DNA of 64,000 bases from Senegalia massiliensis (GTDB lineage: Bacteria; Bacillota; Clostridia; Tissierellales; SIT17): positions 1 through 64,000 of the forward strand of contig NZ_QXXA01000003.1 in NCBI RefSeq assembly GCF_009911265.1, in the 5' to 3' direction. Position numbers and translations under genes: made by a program. The notes beneath the pieces were generated by a model, which saw only the letters and a list, made by a program, of their open reading frames with translations, was not told the DNA's origin and did no database searches. Of this stretch, positions 9,101 through 17,730 are shown piece by piece. How positions within the stretch are numbered: the stretch's first letter is position 1; each line of letters starts with the position of its first letter.

Positions 9101-9274
9101 AAATTTCACCTTACTTAATTTTATAATTTTATTTAATTAAATTTTAACATTAATTTAAAAGTATAGAAAGTATTTTTTAACGGTTAGTTCTAAAAAACTA
9201 TTTTGTTTTTATTTTTATTTTTCTTATGATATAATTACAATATAAGGTAATATTAGAAAAATAGAGGTGAAACA

Positions 9275-9988
9275 ATGCTAAATATAGCTATTTGTGATGA
9301 CGAAAATGCCATATGCAATCAATTAGAAAACATTCTATTAGATATTAGTCCAAAATATAATATAAAAATTGAAATAGATATATTTTATACCGCTGAAAAA
9401 CTATACAAAAGTTTATTAAATAAAAATAAATATGATTTAATTTTTTTAGATATTGAATTAAAATATATGAGTGGAGTCGAATTAGGAAGAAAAATAAGAG
9501 AAGATATAAATGACCAACTTACTCAAATAATATATATTTCAAGTAAAACTTCATATGCTATGGAATTGTTTTCTATAAGACCTTTAGATTTCTTAATTAA
9601 ACCAATTAGTACGAAAAAAGTGGACACAACATTTAGCACAGCCATGAAATTAATAAAAAACAAAAATATTTTTTTTAATTATCAAAAAGAAAAAGTATAT
9701 CATCGTATTCCTATAACAGATATACTCTATTTCGAAAGCAATAATAGACGAATAAATATATATACTTTAAATGGAAAAGATTCTTTTTACAGTACTTTAA
9801 AAGAAATTTTTAATGAATTAAATGATTATGGATTTGTATTTATTCATAGATCTTATCTTATCAATATAAATCATGTAAAAATCTTTAAATACAATAAAGT
9901 AACTTTAACAGATAATACAATCCTAAATATTACTCAAACTTTTAGAAAAAACTTAAGAGAGTTGCAGATGAAGATAGGTGAAATTTAA
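9275..9988 (+). CDS. LytTR-family response regulator (AgrA-like)
   Basis: 237 residues. Residues 1-120 form a receiver domain with the acidic pair at residues 8-10 (CDDE), phosphoacceptor Asp59 (IFLDIE) and Lys in DFLIKPIS. Residues about 135-235 form a LytTR DNA-binding domain with YFESNNRRI and FIHRSYLININHV. ATG start with AGAGGTGA upstream. The stop overlaps the ATG of the kinase gene by one base, so the two are translationally coupled. LytTR regulators bind direct repeats about 21 bases apart. Such a repeat lies before the agrB-like gene (11857-11890), the best candidate target. Confidence 0.92.
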   Translation: MLNIAICDDENAICNQLENILLDISPKYNIKIEIDIFYTAEKLYKSLLNKNKYDLIFLDIELKYMSGVELGRKIREDINDQLTQIIYISSKTSYAMELFSIRPLDFLIKPISTKKVDTTFSTAMKLIKNKNIFFNYQKEKVYHRIPITDILYFESNNRRINIYTLNGKDSFYSTLKEIFNELNDYGFVFIHRSYLININHVKIFKYNKVTLTDNTILNITQTFRKNLRELQMKIGEI

Positions 9989-11262
9989 TGAACACTATTA
10001 ATTATGTCTTATTTTATCTTATAGTAAATATTTTATATGTATATACCATATTTAGATTTATGGGAGTTTTTTTTGAACGAGAAAAAATAAAGAGAAAAGA
10101 AGTATTTTCTTATTTTATTTTTTATATAGTAATTTCTTTTATTTTTTTAGTCTTTAATATACCTTTACTTAGTTTAATTACAAATATAATTTCTTTTTTT
10201 CTACTATCTTTAAATTATAAGTCAAATTTTAAAAAGAAAGTTATCTCTATATTTTTTATAATTTCAATAATGATGTTTTCAGAAATTATAGTTACTTTGT
10301 TTATGGTTAATATAGATTTATCTATTTTTAAGTCAATCTATCTAGATATTTCTATTATAATTTTTAGTCGAATAATAAGCTATCTTATCGTATTAATATT
10401 TGAAGGAGCTAAAAATGTAAAAAACAATATAGAATTACCTAATATTTATTGGTTTTCTGTCTTTTTTATTCCTTTAAGTTCTATGTATTTAACATTGTTA
10501 CTTTTTCAAAATAGTAATTTGAATAAATATGAATTATTAATCTCCATACTAATATTATTTATAATCAATATAGTTACTTTTTATTTATATGATATGTTAA
10601 CTAGAATATATAAGGAGAAAATACAAAATGAATTATTAGAGAAACAAAATCAATATTATGAAGAACAATTTAAAATTATGAATTCTTCTTATAAAAAATT
10701 AAAAGCTATAAGACATGATTTAAAAAATCACCTTATAGCTATAGAAGATTATATAATTCATAATAAAAAAGAAAAAGTACTAAAATATATAGAAAAAATT
10801 AATACTTCATCTTATGATAAAAGAGAGTTCGCCCATTCTGGTAATGTAGATATTGATAGTATATTAAATTATAAAATTCAATATGCCAAGTCAAAAGGTA
10901 TAAGTATAGATTTAAATTTAAATATACCATATGATTTAAATTTAGATTCTTTTGATATGATTATAGTAATTGGCAACTTAATAGATAATGCCATAGAAGC
11001 AACTTTTAAATTAGAAAATGATAAAAGATTTATACATATTAATATATTTTATGATAGAAATATACTTCATATGCACTTTAAAAATAACTTTGATGGTAAG
11101 ATTATAAAAGAGAAAGAAAAAATCCTAACCACAAAAAAAGATAAGTTTAATCATGGTATAGGACTTAAAAATGTTAAATATATATTAAATAAATATGAGG
11201 GGGACTTAGATTGTAGTTATGATGATAATATATTTTATGTAAAATTATTATTTTATTTATAA
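9988..11262 (+). CDS. Sensor histidine kinase (AgrC-like, GHKL ATPase)
   Basis: 424 residues. Residues 1-205 contain about six membrane helices, as in peptide-sensing AgrC kinases. A coiled stretch (about 205-235) leads to the phosphoacceptor box IRHDLKNHLIAIEDYI (His near 244). The ATPase domain has the N-box GNLIDNAIEATF and a glycine box HGIGLKNVKYIL near the C-terminus. It starts within the stop codon of the response regulator gene and forms a two-component system with it. The AgrB-like gene lies convergently 4 bases beyond its stop. The natural ligand would be an autoinducing peptide, but no agrD is found beside it. Confidence 0.9.
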   Translation: MNTINYVLFYLIVNILYVYTIFRFMGVFFEREKIKRKEVFSYFIFYIVISFIFLVFNIPLLSLITNIISFFLLSLNYKSNFKKKVISIFFIISIMMFSEIIVTLFMVNIDLSIFKSIYLDISIIIFSRIISYLIVLIFEGAKNVKNNIELPNIYWFSVFFIPLSSMYLTLLLFQNSNLNKYELLISILILFIINIVTFYLYDMLTRIYKEKIQNELLEKQNQYYEEQFKIMNSSYKKLKAIRHDLKNHLIAIEDYIIHNKKEKVLKYIEKINTSSYDKREFAHSGNVDIDSILNYKIQYAKSKGISIDLNLNIPYDLNLDSFDMIIVIGNLIDNAIEATFKLENDKRFIHINIFYDRNILHMHFKNNFDGKIIKEKEKILTTKKDKFNHGIGLKNVKYILNKYEGDLDCSYDDNIFYVKLLFYL

Positions 11263-11266
11263 ATAT

Positions 11267-11776
11267 TTATTGTACTTTTCCAAATAAAATCATTATTGAG
11301 AGTATAAATAAAGATATAGATATTGTAAGGGCAATATTATTAACTTTTAATATTAATAACATCAAAACTATAGCTAATTCTAAAATACACATCATTTTTG
11401 ATATGATTTTATATTTCTTTGCTTTTTCTTTATTAGAAAAATTATTAATATCTTCTACTGGAGATAGTAATACTATAAATGATGATATGATTACTAAAAA
11501 TAATATAATATAATTTGATGATGGAATATATTTTATAGATATCATTGCTATTATAGTTACAGCCAGAGAAAATATATAGCAATTTAAATTGTTACCTGCA
11601 TCATATCCTCCTGCATATGAACGAATTGGTTCATAAGAAATAATAAAAATTATACTCTCTAGAACTCTATCAAATAATATTCCAATTACAATTATAGTTA
11701 TAATATTTACTATCATAAGTATAATTCTTTTTAGTATAAGTCTATCAGGGCTATTAATGCTATTTTCGATTTTCAT
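11267..11776 (-). CDS. AgrB-like peptide-processing membrane protein with altered active site
   Basis: 169 residues with several membrane helices and the AgrB core RSYAGGYDAGNNLNC. In AgrB peptidases that cut and cyclise the AgrD precursor, the core reads GGxHA followed by Cys seven residues after the His. Here the Cys (66) is in place with exact spacing, but the His position is Asp59, codon GAT at 11602-11600, one base from CAT. The remaining length and helix pattern are normal. ATG start preceded by AAAAGGAA. It is convergent with the agrC-like gene. No AgrD precursor follows it. Activity is doubtful; it may be a divergent or decaying AgrB. Confidence 0.8.
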   Translation of the reverse strand: MKIENSINSPDRLILKRIILMIVNIITIIVIGILFDRVLESIIFIISYEPIRSYAGGYDAGNNLNCYIFSLAVTIIAMISIKYIPSSNYIILFLVIISSFIVLLSPVEDINNFSNKEKAKKYKIISKMMCILELAIVLMLLILKVNNIALTISISLFILSIMILFGKVQ

Positions 11777-11856
11777 ATTTTAATTCCTTTTAAAAAGTTA
11801 TTTTTTATTTAGTTAATATAATTATATGATAAAAATATCCATGATATCTTCAAAAT

Positions 11857-11890
11857 GTAATAACTCGTATTCTCCATGTCATAACTCATA
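11857..11890 (-). promoter_or_regulatory. Probable LytTR operator upstream of the agrB-like gene
   Basis: Two 13-base direct repeats lie at 11857-11869 and 11878-11890. Read on the gene strand they are TATGAGTTATGAC and TACGAGTTATTAC, 21 bases apart (10 of 13 identical). A 21-22-base period is the hallmark of LytTR-family sites, bound by a regulator dimer on one helix face. It sits about 80 bases before the agrB start, a position suited to activation. Confidence 0.6.
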
Positions 11891-11943
11891 ATTATTTATA
11901 TTCCTATATAAAGTATTTCTACCTAATTACACAAACTAATTAT

Positions 11944-11981
11944 AAAAAAAGCTTGAACTATTTAAAAGTTCAAGTTTTTTA
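11944..11981. terminator. Terminator after diguanylate cyclase gene
   Basis: AAGCTTGAACT pairs with AAGTTCAAGTT around a 6-base loop, with T-runs on both sides. It serves the minus-strand GGDEF gene ending at 12001. Confidence 0.8.
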
Positions 11982-12000
11982 TGAAAATATAGTTGAATGT

Positions 12001-13314
12001 TTAATTTCTAACTTTTAAAAGAAGATGATTTTTTCTCTTATTTTTATATTTATCTGCATACATATTTTCATCAGCAGTTTTCAAAACTTTTTCTATAGGC
12101 TTTTCTCCAATTTTTATTAAATCCCAACCAATAGAAATACTCATAACAAATTCATTATGAATTTTGTTATACTCTCCAACAGAATTTTTAATTCTATTTA
12201 CCAAACTATTTATATCCTCTTTTTTTATATTGTATAATATAATAGCAAATTCATCTCCACCTATTCTTGCTACTGTATCACCTTCCCTAAGATTACTTTT
12301 TAATATTTTTGCAGCATCTTTAAGATATTTATCTCCCATTAAATGTCCCTTACTATCATTAACTTTTTTCATATTATCAAGATCAGCCATTACAATTCCA
12401 AGAGTTTCATATCCTAATTCATTGATTAATCTCATTTCTTTTTCAAAATAGAGTCTATTATACAATCCTGTTAATGAATCTTTTAAGCTAAGTATTGAAA
12501 GTTTTTTATTAACTTTTTCAAGTTCTATTGTTTTTTCTTGTAATTGTTGATTATACTTATTTAATTTATAAAAAAGAGTTTTATATGGCTCTTTTAAATT
12601 TATAAAATTTAAAGCCTTATATAAAAGATAATAAGAAATTATTTTAAATATATATCCTAATGAAATATATATATTTTCTTGTCCTAAAAAGTTAATAAAA
12701 AAACTATTAGAAATTAAGAGTGAAACCATGGAACTCATAAGTATATAATACATCTCATTATGAAAATACTTTTTATATTTAAACATAGTTATAATACTTA
12801 AAGATATTAATATAATTGCAAAAAACATTATTACAAAGGTAGAAGGGTTAAAAATATTAGTCACAAATATAATAAATAGGGAAAATATACTTACACTTAA
12901 ATATATTAAAAAAAATAAATGTAATCTAAATTTAAAATGAAAATTTAGAAATGATACAAAAAGAGATATTGATTGAATTATTCTCGATATAAGCCATAAA
13001 TTTATATGAATAGACATAGAATAATTAAATATACCTATATTAGGATTAGTTAAAATGTGTAATATATCAAAAAAGGCTACAAAACCATAAGAAAGTCCTA
13101 AAAAAGTAAAATAGTGAGTTTGCGAAATTTCATAAGTATTTAATGCTATTATAGCCATTGACATTCCAATTATTATAGCAAAAATATTTGATATAACTTG
13201 AAAAAAAATAAAATTTTGAAAAGATATATATACATATATAATTATTAATAAGCCTAAAATTAATATAGAAAAAATTCTGTTATTTTGTTTTAATATTATA
13301 TCTTTAGATGTCAT
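12001..13314 (-). CDS. Membrane diguanylate cyclase with MASE3-like sensor
   Basis: 437 residues. Residues about 15-250 hold about eight membrane helices of MASE3 type (LSYGFVAFFDILHIL), then a short coiled coil and a GGDEF domain (about 280-430). The active-site signature is intact (ARIGGDEFAI), and an RxxD product-inhibition site (REGD) stands five residues before it, as in feedback-controlled cyclases. It makes cyclic di-GMP from two GTP at the membrane. GGGGTGA is the ribosome site and lies in a possible hairpin of the leader. No c-di-GMP riboswitch consensus is visible in that leader. Confidence 0.93.
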   Translation of the reverse strand: MTSKDIILKQNNRIFSILILGLLIIIYVYISFQNFIFFQVISNIFAIIIGMSMAIIALNTYEISQTHYFTFLGLSYGFVAFFDILHILTNPNIGIFNYSMSIHINLWLISRIIQSISLFVSFLNFHFKFRLHLFFLIYLSVSIFSLFIIFVTNIFNPSTFVIMFFAIILISLSIITMFKYKKYFHNEMYYILMSSMVSLLISNSFFINFLGQENIYISLGYIFKIISYYLLYKALNFINLKEPYKTLFYKLNKYNQQLQEKTIELEKVNKKLSILSLKDSLTGLYNRLYFEKEMRLINELGYETLGIVMADLDNMKKVNDSKGHLMGDKYLKDAAKILKSNLREGDTVARIGGDEFAIILYNIKKEDINSLVNRIKNSVGEYNKIHNEFVMSISIGWDLIKIGEKPIEKVLKTADENMYADKYKNKRKNHLLLKVRN

Positions 13315-13316
13315 AA

Positions 13317-13359
13317 GATCACCCCGTATAGGTCTAAAGTCCTATTAGTCTTTAGTGAT
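13317..13359 (-). promoter_or_regulatory. Possible SD-masking hairpin in the diguanylate cyclase leader
   Basis: ATCAC at 13318-13322 can pair with GTGAT at 13355-13359. CTAAAG (13334-13339) can pair with CTTTAG (13350-13355), overlapping the outer stem by one base. The outer stem covers part of the ribosome site GGGGTGA. It matches no riboswitch family I know and could be chance. Confidence 0.25.
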
Positions 13360-13386
13360 TTATACCCATATAATGTTCTATATAAC

Positions 13387-13422
13387 AAAAATTAAGAGCA
13401 TTTTAAAAATGCTCTTAATTTT
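13387..13422 (-). terminator. Terminator after the CoA-disulfide reductase-like gene
   Basis: AATTAAGAGCATTTT pairs with its complement around a very short loop and is followed on the minus strand by a T-run. It ends the gene whose stop is at 13428. Confidence 0.85.
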
Positions 13423-13427
13423 AATAG

Positions 13428-15911
13428 TTAAATAAATAGATTAACATCTGAGTTTTCTGCTGCACCTAAATAATTTGCAACTCCACCTATTTCTACTCCA
13501 TCTATAAGTTCTTCTCTTTTTATTCCCATAACATCCATACTCATTGCACAAGCTACTATTCTTACACCATTTTCTTGTGCTTTTTTTATTAACTCTTCCA
13601 GTGAATCAATATTTTTATCATTCATTACTTTTCTAATCATTTTTGATCCCATGCCAGCCATATTCATACGAGACAGTCCTAATTTCTTACTTCCTCTAGG
13701 CATCATTTTTGAAAACATTTTATCCATAAAACTTTTATCTGTTTCTACCTTCTCATCTTTTCTTAAAATATTTAATCCCCAGAATGTAAAGAACATGGTA
13801 ACTTCTCTACCCATAGATGCTGCACCATTTGCAATTATAAAGGAAGCTATAGCTTTATCTAAATCTCCACTAAATACAACCATACTTTTATCTTCTTTAG
13901 GATTTATTACTTCTTTATTTTGAGTTTTTACAATTGAACTACCCTTTTTTAAAATAGCTAAAAATGAATTTTCTTCTTTTTTAGTTGATATCAAAGTATT
14001 ACCTGTTCTTTCTGCCCATGTTTTTATATCACTCATAAAGCCAGGATCAGTAGCTTTTACTTCTAATATATCTCCCTCTTCTAATTCTTTCATTTTATTA
14101 AAAACTTGCATAATAGGTCCTGGACATTGAAGCCCACAAGCATTCAATTTTACCGTTTTTCTTTCTGTGTCCTCTGTATTCTCTAAATTTCCAGCTTCAT
14201 CATAATTAATATCTGCGCTACATGCTTCAGTTGAACAATTATCATCATTACAATCCATACAACTAAAAGTAGAATATCCTCCATTTAGATTCATTACATT
14301 TTTAAATCCATTTTGTTTTAATATTCTAGTTGCAATATATCCTCTTACTCCTATAGCACAATAGACTACTATTGTTTTATCTTTATCTAATTCATTTAAT
14401 CTTTTTCTTAATTCATCTACAGGTATATTAATAGAGTTATCTATAAAACCAAGCTGTCTCTCAATATCTTCTCTAACATCAAGAATTATAGTATTACTAA
14501 TATCTAAAGTTTCTATCTCATCATAGTTTATAACATCTACATCACCTTTTAGTATGTTTTCAGCTGTAAAACCTGCCATATTTACAGGATCTTTGGCCGA
14601 TGAATAAGGTGGTGCATAAGCAAGCTCTAATTTTTTCAAATCATAAATAGTACTATTAAATCTAATAGCTGTTGCAATTACATCTATTCTTTTATCTACT
14701 CCATTATATCCTACAATTTGAGATCCTAATACTTTTCCAGTTTTATCAAATATCAATTTTATTGTCATTGGTATTGCCCCTGGATAATATCCTGCATTTG
14801 ATTTCGAATGTATTAGTGCAACAAAATAATCCTCTTTATATTTTAAATTATTTTTCTTTAAGGTTTTTTCATTTATACCAGTACTAGCTATAGTTAAATC
14901 AAATACTTTTGCAATTGAAGTTCCCTGAGTCCCCTCATATTTTTCATATCTACCTACAATATTATTTGCAACAATCCTACCTTGTTTATTAGCAGGACCT
15001 GCAAGTGGTACCATTGTCTTGCTTTTTGTATTGAAATCAATTACTTCTACAACATCTCCTAATGCATATATATTATCGTCAGAAGTTTTTAAGTATTCAT
15101 CAACTATTATTCCACCACGTTTATTAGTTTCAAGTTCTGCGGTTTTTGCAAGCTCTGAATTAGGTCTTATACCAATTGAAAGAATTATCATATCCGTTTC
15201 AATTTTATCACCACTTTGTAAAACTACAGTTGTACTTCCATCATTCTTATTTATAAATTCTTTAACTCCATCTTCTAATACTAATTTAACCCCTTTACTT
15301 CTTATATGATTATGAGCTATTTGAGCCATTTCATAATCTACAGGAGCCATAACTTGATCTGCCATTTCTATAATAAAAACCTCTAGTCCTTTATCATGAA
15401 GATTTTCTGCCATCTCAAGTCCTATAAATCCTCCACCAATAACAGCTGCTCTTTTTGGTTTTTTTGTATCCATATATGACTTTATTTTATCTGTATCTGG
15501 TATGTTCCATAATGAAAAAATATTCTCTGCATCTATTCCTTTTATTGGTGGTCGTAAAGGTGTAGAACCTGGTGAAAGAACTAAAACATCATAACTTTCC
15601 TTATATTCTTGGTTATTATCTAACTTTTTTATAGTGATTTCTTGTTTATCTCTATCTATACTTATGACTTCATTTTTAACTCTTACATCAATATTAAATC
15701 TAGAATTCATGTCCTCTGGAGTTTGAAGTAATAAATTATCTCTTTCTTCTATAGTACCTCCAATATAGTAAGGAAGTCCACAATTTGCAAAAGAAATATA
15801 TTCTCCTCTTTCTATCATTATTATTTCTGAATCTTCATCCATTCTTCTAAGCCTTGCAGCAGTACTAGCACCACCTGCTACCCCACCTACTATAACTATT
15901 TTTTTTGACAT
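13428..15911 (-). CDS. CoA-disulfide reductase/rhodanese/TusA/DsrE fusion flavoprotein
   Basis: 827 residues with four joined modules. Residues 1-450 form an FAD/NAD(P)H disulfide reductase with IVGGVAGGAS, active-site Cys44 (FANCGLPYY) and a second nucleotide fold AAVIGGGFIGLEMA. Residues about 465-555 form a rhodanese domain with catalytic loop VVYCAIGVRG. A Cys-rich linker (CMDCNDDNC) follows. Residues about 595-670 are a TusA domain (CGLQCPGP), and about 685-827 a DsrE-like domain. Each part handles persulfide or polysulfide sulfur, so the protein likely reduces or relays sulfane sulfur in the cytoplasm. The Cys-containing ArsR regulator directly upstream suggests control by reactive sulfur species. 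Confidence 0.92.
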   Translation of the reverse strand: MSKKIVIVGGVAGGASTAARLRRMDEDSEIIMIERGEYISFANCGLPYYIGGTIEERDNLLLQTPEDMNSRFNIDVRVKNEVISIDRDKQEITIKKLDNNQEYKESYDVLVLSPGSTPLRPPIKGIDAENIFSLWNIPDTDKIKSYMDTKKPKRAAVIGGGFIGLEMAENLHDKGLEVFIIEMADQVMAPVDYEMAQIAHNHIRSKGVKLVLEDGVKEFINKNDGSTTVVLQSGDKIETDMIILSIGIRPNSELAKTAELETNKRGGIIVDEYLKTSDDNIYALGDVVEVIDFNTKSKTMVPLAGPANKQGRIVANNIVGRYEKYEGTQGTSIAKVFDLTIASTGINEKTLKKNNLKYKEDYFVALIHSKSNAGYYPGAIPMTIKLIFDKTGKVLGSQIVGYNGVDKRIDVIATAIRFNSTIYDLKKLELAYAPPYSSAKDPVNMAGFTAENILKGDVDVINYDEIETLDISNTIILDVREDIERQLGFIDNSINIPVDELRKRLNELDKDKTIVVYCAIGVRGYIATRILKQNGFKNVMNLNGGYSTFSCMDCNDDNCSTEACSADINYDEAGNLENTEDTERKTVKLNACGLQCPGPIMQVFNKMKELEEGDILEVKATDPGFMSDIKTWAERTGNTLISTKKEENSFLAILKKGSSIVKTQNKEVINPKEDKSMVVFSGDLDKAIASFIIANGAASMGREVTMFFTFWGLNILRKDEKVETDKSFMDKMFSKMMPRGSKKLGLSRMNMAGMGSKMIRKVMNDKNIDSLEELIKKAQENGVRIVACAMSMDVMGIKREELIDGVEIGGVANYLGAAENSDVNLFI

Positions 15912-15967
15912 TTATATTTCCTCCTATAATATAATATTTGCATATTTGAATAATACGATTATATTGT

Positions 15968-15997
15968 TAAAAATAATGCATTTATAGGCATTATTTT
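15968..15997 (-). terminator. Hairpin at the end of the arsR-type gene
   Basis: AATAATGC pairs with GCATTATT around a short loop, with T-run on the minus strand. It overlaps the stop codon of the regulator gene and may reduce read-through into the flavoprotein gene. Confidence 0.6.
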
Positions 15998-16272
15998 ATA
16001 ATTGAACTTATTATTTTTTTTGCATCTTCATCTATAACATAATAATTTATCTCAGTACCATTTCTCTTTCCTTCAATAATACCTGCAGCTTTAAGTTTTG
16101 CTAAATGCTGAGATATTGTGGATTGAGGAGCATTTAAACAGCTTTGAATTGTAGAAACATTCCTACCTTCTTGTTCCATAAGTCCATGTACAATACATAG
16201 TCTTATAGGGTGTGCTAGTGATTTTAATATTTCTGATTTTTTATCAAATATATCTTTTTTCCCTAAATCCAT
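15991..16272 (-). CDS. ArsR/SmtB-family repressor, possible sulfur-species sensor
   Basis: 93 residues with a winged helix-turn-helix (LAHPIRLCIVHGL, then the recognition region NAPQSTISQHLAKLKAAGII). It has two Cys, at residues 26 (RLCIV) and 45 (QSCLN), with no classical ArsR CVC metal box. Related persulfide-sensing repressors (BigR/SqrR type) also use two Cys, although their positions differ, so a redox role is only suggested. ATG start with TAGGAGAG upstream. It lies 80 bases before the CoA-disulfide reductase-like gene on the same strand and is its most likely regulator. Confidence 0.88.
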   Translation of the reverse strand: MDLGKKDIFDKKSEILKSLAHPIRLCIVHGLMEQEGRNVSTIQSCLNAPQSTISQHLAKLKAAGIIEGKRNGTEINYYVIDEDAKKIISSIIK

Positions 16273-16462
16273 ATTTATCTCTCCTAATATTAATATATTC
16301 TAATTTTATGATATAACAATAAATTTTGCAAGTATTTATTTAAATTTCTTTCTATTTATGATAAAATTAAAAAAGTAATTATGTTAAAAACTTATCTGAG
16401 TAAACTCTTCTATATTTTTCCAATATATATTTTAATCAATTTTTCAATATTTGGAGGTGCTT

Positions 16463-17728
16463 ATGAATAGAAATCTATCTATACAAATTGACAAAACCGA
16501 AAATTCTATAATAAAATATGTGCTTTTAATTTTACCTATATCATTTATAATCTCTGCATTTCTTTTAGATGATATTGATACAATAATAAAGGGACTATAC
16601 AATATCATGTGGAGCGAAGACATACTTTTAACTGACTATTTAGAAATAGCAGGTATTGGTGCTACTTTAATAAATTCATCATTAATAACATTTTTTAATT
16701 TATTTCTTCTACATAAATTAAAAGTGCCTATAAATGGTACAGCTATTGCTGGTGTATTTATTGTTGCAGGCTTCTCATTTTTTGGCAAAAATATATTTAA
16801 TGTTTGGCCAATATATATAGGAACTTTTATTTATTCAGTTTATCAAGGTAGAAAATATCGTTCTGTTATATATATATCAATGTTTGCTACATCTCTTTCT
16901 CCAATTGTAAGTCAATTATCATTTGGACTTGGTCTCCCTCTCATAGAGGGAATTGTCTTAGGATGGCTTTTTGGCATAGGAATTGGTTTTATAATAACTC
17001 CACTTTCTGCACATTTAGTTCGTGCACATGATGGTTATAATATTTATAATGTAGGCTTCACGGCAGGATTTATTGCTACAGTTCTTATAGCAGTACTTAG
17101 AAGTTATGGTTTGGATATCAGTACACAATCTATATTATCTTCAAAATATGATACTTTCTTGAAAGTTTTTTTACTTTCATTTTCTATAATACTAATATTA
17201 ATAGGTTATTTATTAAATAAGAAAACGTTTAAAGGATATAGAGAAATATTCGAGTACTCAGGAAGACTCGTTACAGATTTTATTTTGCTCATAGGAATAG
17301 GAAATACTTTTGTAAATATGGGACTTATGGGTGTAATTTCAATTATTTATGTTATAATATCTGGAGGAGCAATTAACGGTCCAATTGTAGGAGGAATTTT
17401 AACAATAATAGGTTTTTCTGCATTTGGTAAACATCCAAAAAATACTATACCAATATTACTTGGAGTATTTGCTGCAGGACTTTTGAATATTTGGGATATA
17501 AATTCAACAGTTGTTATAATTGCTGGGTTATTTAGCACAACACTCGCGCCTATTGCTGGTGAATATGGTCCTTTTGCTGGATTTATAAGTGGGTTTCTTC
17601 ATCTAGCTGTAGTAATGAATGTTGGAGTAGTTCATGGTGGAGTAAATCTATATAATAATGGATTTTCTGGAGGAATTGTTGCATCTGTTCTTGTTCCTAT
17701 ATTAGATACATTTTCGAAAGGAGATTGA
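16463..17728 (+). CDS. DUF1576 polytopic membrane protein
   Basis: 421 residues from the ATG at 16463, chosen because GGAGGTG precedes it; a TTG twelve bases earlier would overlap that site. About ten to twelve hydrophobic helices run the whole length. Glycine-rich repeats such as GTAIAGVFIVAGFSFFGK and INGPIVGGILTIIGFSAFGK occur in both halves, suggesting two related halves as in many transporters. I recognise the DUF1576 family, whose function is unknown. It is followed after 2 bases by a small soluble gene and they likely form an operon. Confidence 0.8.
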   Translation: MNRNLSIQIDKTENSIIKYVLLILPISFIISAFLLDDIDTIIKGLYNIMWSEDILLTDYLEIAGIGATLINSSLITFFNLFLLHKLKVPINGTAIAGVFIVAGFSFFGKNIFNVWPIYIGTFIYSVYQGRKYRSVIYISMFATSLSPIVSQLSFGLGLPLIEGIVLGWLFGIGIGFIITPLSAHLVRAHDGYNIYNVGFTAGFIATVLIAVLRSYGLDISTQSILSSKYDTFLKVFLLSFSIILILIGYLLNKKTFKGYREIFEYSGRLVTDFILLIGIGNTFVNMGLMGVISIIYVIISGGAINGPIVGGILTIIGFSAFGKHPKNTIPILLGVFAAGLLNIWDINSTVVIIAGLFSTTLAPIAGEYGPFAGFISGFLHLAVVMNVGVVHGGVNLYNNGFSGGIVASVLVPILDTFSKGD

Positions 17729-17730
17729 AA

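Noticed and set aside
9180-9209. Possible LytTR half-site ACGGTTAGT before the agrA-like gene
   Set aside because: Only one half; no second repeat 21-22 bases away.
11823-11890. A 21-codon plus-strand frame with two Cys (starts MIKISMISSK) that might be an AgrD-like precursor
   Set aside because: No ribosome site, no AgrD-type amphipathic head or charged tail, and it overlaps the direct-repeat operator.
13315-13380. c-di-GMP riboswitch before the GGDEF gene
   Set aside because: None of the conserved GEMM-I or class II blocks is present.
13651-13923. Plus-strand frame of 90 codons inside the flavoprotein gene
   Set aside because: Antisense shadow; no ribosome site and no family pattern. Many such shadows (for example 21875-22276, 48587-49141) were left out.
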